From Sphingobacteriaceae bacterium (GTDB taxonomy: Bacteria; Bacteroidota; Bacteroidia; Sphingobacteriales; Sphingobacteriaceae), in assembly GCA_947478315.1 (NCBI GenBank), contig CANJWF010000074.1, forward strand, positions 1 through 6,258: a stretch of DNA of 6,258 nucleotides, written 5' to 3'. Under the pieces are notes generated by a model. The model ran no database searches, had not been told where the DNA came from, and saw only the letters and a list, made by a program, of their open reading frames with translations. Position 1 is the stretch's first letter. Each line of letters opens with the position of its first letter. Of this stretch, positions 4,980 through 6,258 are shown one piece after another. The translations under genes were made by a program, and so were the position numbers.

Positions 4980-6258
4980 GCATCACATCTTCGACTTTAG
5001 CAACAGGCACTATCTCTACATTCAGTTTTGAAGTATCAATAGGCTTCATATTATATTTTGAAACAAATATTTGTTCAAAACCCAACTTTTCAGCCTCTGC
5101 AATGCGTTGTTCGATTCGGTTGACGGCTCTAATTTCTCCTGACAAACCTACCTCGCCAGCAAAACAGATTTTATGAGCCAAAGGAATGTCTTCAGAAGAA
5201 GAAATAAGTGCCGCTATTACGCCCAAATCAATGGCAGGGTCCTCTACCCGCAAACCACCTGCAATATTCAAAAAAACATCTTTTATACCTATTCTAAAAC
5301 CACAACGTTTTTCTAATACAGCTAATAACATATTCATTCTACGCGTATCGAAACCTGTTGCCGAACGTTGAGGCGTACCATAAACAGATGGCGTTACCAA
5401 GGCTTGTGCCTCAATTAACATAGGTCTAACACCTTCCAACATAACAGAAACCGCCGTACCACTTAATAATTCTTCCCGTTGCGACAGCAATATTTCGGAG
5501 GGATTAGATACCCCTCGTAATCCATTTCCTTGCATTTCATAAATGCCTAATTCATGCGCAGCCCCAAAACGATTTTTAATAGTTCTCAAAATTCGGTAAA
5601 CATGATGCCTATCACCTTCAAATTGTAAAACCGTATCTACCATGTGTTCCAACACCTTAGGACCTGCAATAGCTCCATCTTTCGTAATATGCCCAATTAA
5701 TATGACAGGAATAGCACTTTCTTTAGCAAAACGAAGCAACTCGGCAGTACATTCGCGAACTTGAGAAACACTGCCTGGCGAAGAATCGACCTGAGCAGTA
5801 TATAAGGTTTGAATAGAATCAACGATGAGTAATTGAGGCTGTAGCAACTCTATCTGTTTAAAAATATGTTGCGTAGAGGTTTCTGCTAAAATAAAACATT
5901 CGGATGGTGGGTTTTTCATCATTCTATCGGCACGCATTTTCACTTGTTGCACACTTTCTTCGCCCGATACATACAAAACTCTAACGCCCCCCATCTGTAA
6001 GGCTAACTGCAACAAAAGTGTCGATTTACCAATGCCGGGCTCCCCTCCTATTAAAACTAAAGAACCATCTACAATACCTCCCCCCAACACGCGATTAAAT
6101 TCTTCATCTGGCGTTTTAAGCCGATTTTCTGCTTGCCCAACAATGTCTTGCAACACATACGGTTTGTTCGTACGCGAGTTAGACGAAGGTTTCCAATCGG
6201 CAACCGCAGTGGGTGTTTTATGTACGACTTCTTCAACAAACGTATTCCATTGTTCACA
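4963..6258 (-). CDS. radA: DNA repair protein RadA (Sms), N-terminus beyond window edge
   Basis: RadA is a RecA-like hexameric ATPase/helicase that acts with RecA in branch migration and processing of recombination intermediates. The frame is open to the right edge: 431 residues are present of about 455-460. The first visible residues, CEQWNTFVEE, are the end of the N-terminal C4 zinc finger, whose other three cysteines lie outside. Then come Walker A GGEPGIGKST (about 71-80 of the fragment), Walker B LLIVDS (143-148), the RadA signature KNRFG (228-232), and a C-terminal Lon-protease-like domain (GVRPMLIEAQALV, then FLNIAGGLRVEDPAIDLG and GEVGLSGEIRAV). The fragment ends QKLFG at a TAA. A GTG at 6154-6156 can be read as a start but would remove the zinc finger, so it is rejected. 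Nothing suggests damage. It is an unlinked housekeeping gene, convergent with the peroxidase gene. Confidence 0.97.
   Translation of the reverse strand, partial: CEQWNTFVEEVVHKTPTAVADWKPSSNSRTNKPYVLQDIVGQAENRLKTPDEEFNRVLGGGIVDGSLVLIGGEPGIGKSTLLLQLALQMGGVRVLYVSGEESVQQVKMRADRMMKNPPSECFILAETSTQHIFKQIELLQPQLLIVDSIQTLYTAQVDSSPGSVSQVRECTAELLRFAKESAIPVILIGHITKDGAIAGPKVLEHMVDTVLQFEGDRHHVYRILRTIKNRFGAAHELGIYEMQGNGLRGVSNPSEILLSQREELLSGTAVSVMLEGVRPMLIEAQALVTPSVYGTPQRSATGFDTRRMNMLLAVLEKRCGFRIGIKDVFLNIAGGLRVEDPAIDLGVIAALISSSEDIPLAHKICFAGEVGLSGEIRAVNRIEQRIAEAEKLGFEQIFVSKYNMKPIDTSKLNVEIVPVAKVEDVMQKLFG

Noticed and set aside
5186..5371. 61-codon frame antisense to radA
   Set aside because: Complement of conserved radA sequence, no independent support.
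6069..6257. Second - strand frame overlapping the radA N-terminal region
   Set aside because: The radA frame translates through the same bases into a recognisable zinc-finger end and Walker A domain; this is a shadow.
1..6258. CRISPR arrays, insertion sequences, tRNA or rRNA genes
   Set aside because: No regularly spaced repeats, transposase-like frames, paired terminal repeats or RNA-gene signatures were seen on either strand.

Overview
The window looks like a piece of a Bacteroidota (Bacteroidetes) chromosome. The evidence is a transcarbamylase of the N-succinyl/N-acetylornithine type (ArgF') set between argD and argB, an A+T-rich composition, almost no Shine-Dalgarno sequences, and proteins that read like that phylum's versions. 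No rRNA or other marker fixes the genus. There are seven well-supported genes and two small or uncertain ones on the + strand, and one gene on the - strand entering from the right edge.

Left part (1-1073): three tightly packed genes. The first is the C-terminal part of a RelE/HigB-like toxin cut by the window edge. The second is a helix-turn-helix (XRE/HigA-like) antitoxin overlapping it by 7 bases. The third, 5 bases further on, is a 135-residue protein that I read as a SecB-like chaperone. Together they form a probable toxin-antitoxin-chaperone (TAC) module, in which a SecB paralogue protects an aggregation-prone antitoxin through a C-terminal extension. This is the most distinctive system here. 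It is noticeably A+T-richer than the genes to its right, which fits an acquired cassette.

Middle part (1115-4267): an arginine biosynthesis run, argD - argF' - argB - small two-helix membrane protein. argD/argF' and argB/small protein are each joined by 4-base ATGA overlaps. The pathway uses acylated intermediates throughout: ArgB phosphorylates acylglutamate, ArgD makes acylornithine, and ArgF' carbamoylates it before deacylation. Residue 90 of ArgF' is valine, where the known succinyl-specific enzyme has proline and the acetyl-specific enzyme has glutamate. This points to succinylated rather than acetylated intermediates. The TAC module sits only 41 bases upstream of argD on the same strand. 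A possible promoter over the chaperone stop codon could give argD its own transcription start.

Right part (4268-6258): a 177-base gap holds a doubtful 48-codon frame and an 8-base inverted repeat. It is followed by a glutathione-peroxidase-family thiol peroxidase with a likely export signal. Convergent to it, only 5 bases away, is radA (DNA repair ATPase), whose first ~25 residues lie beyond the right edge.
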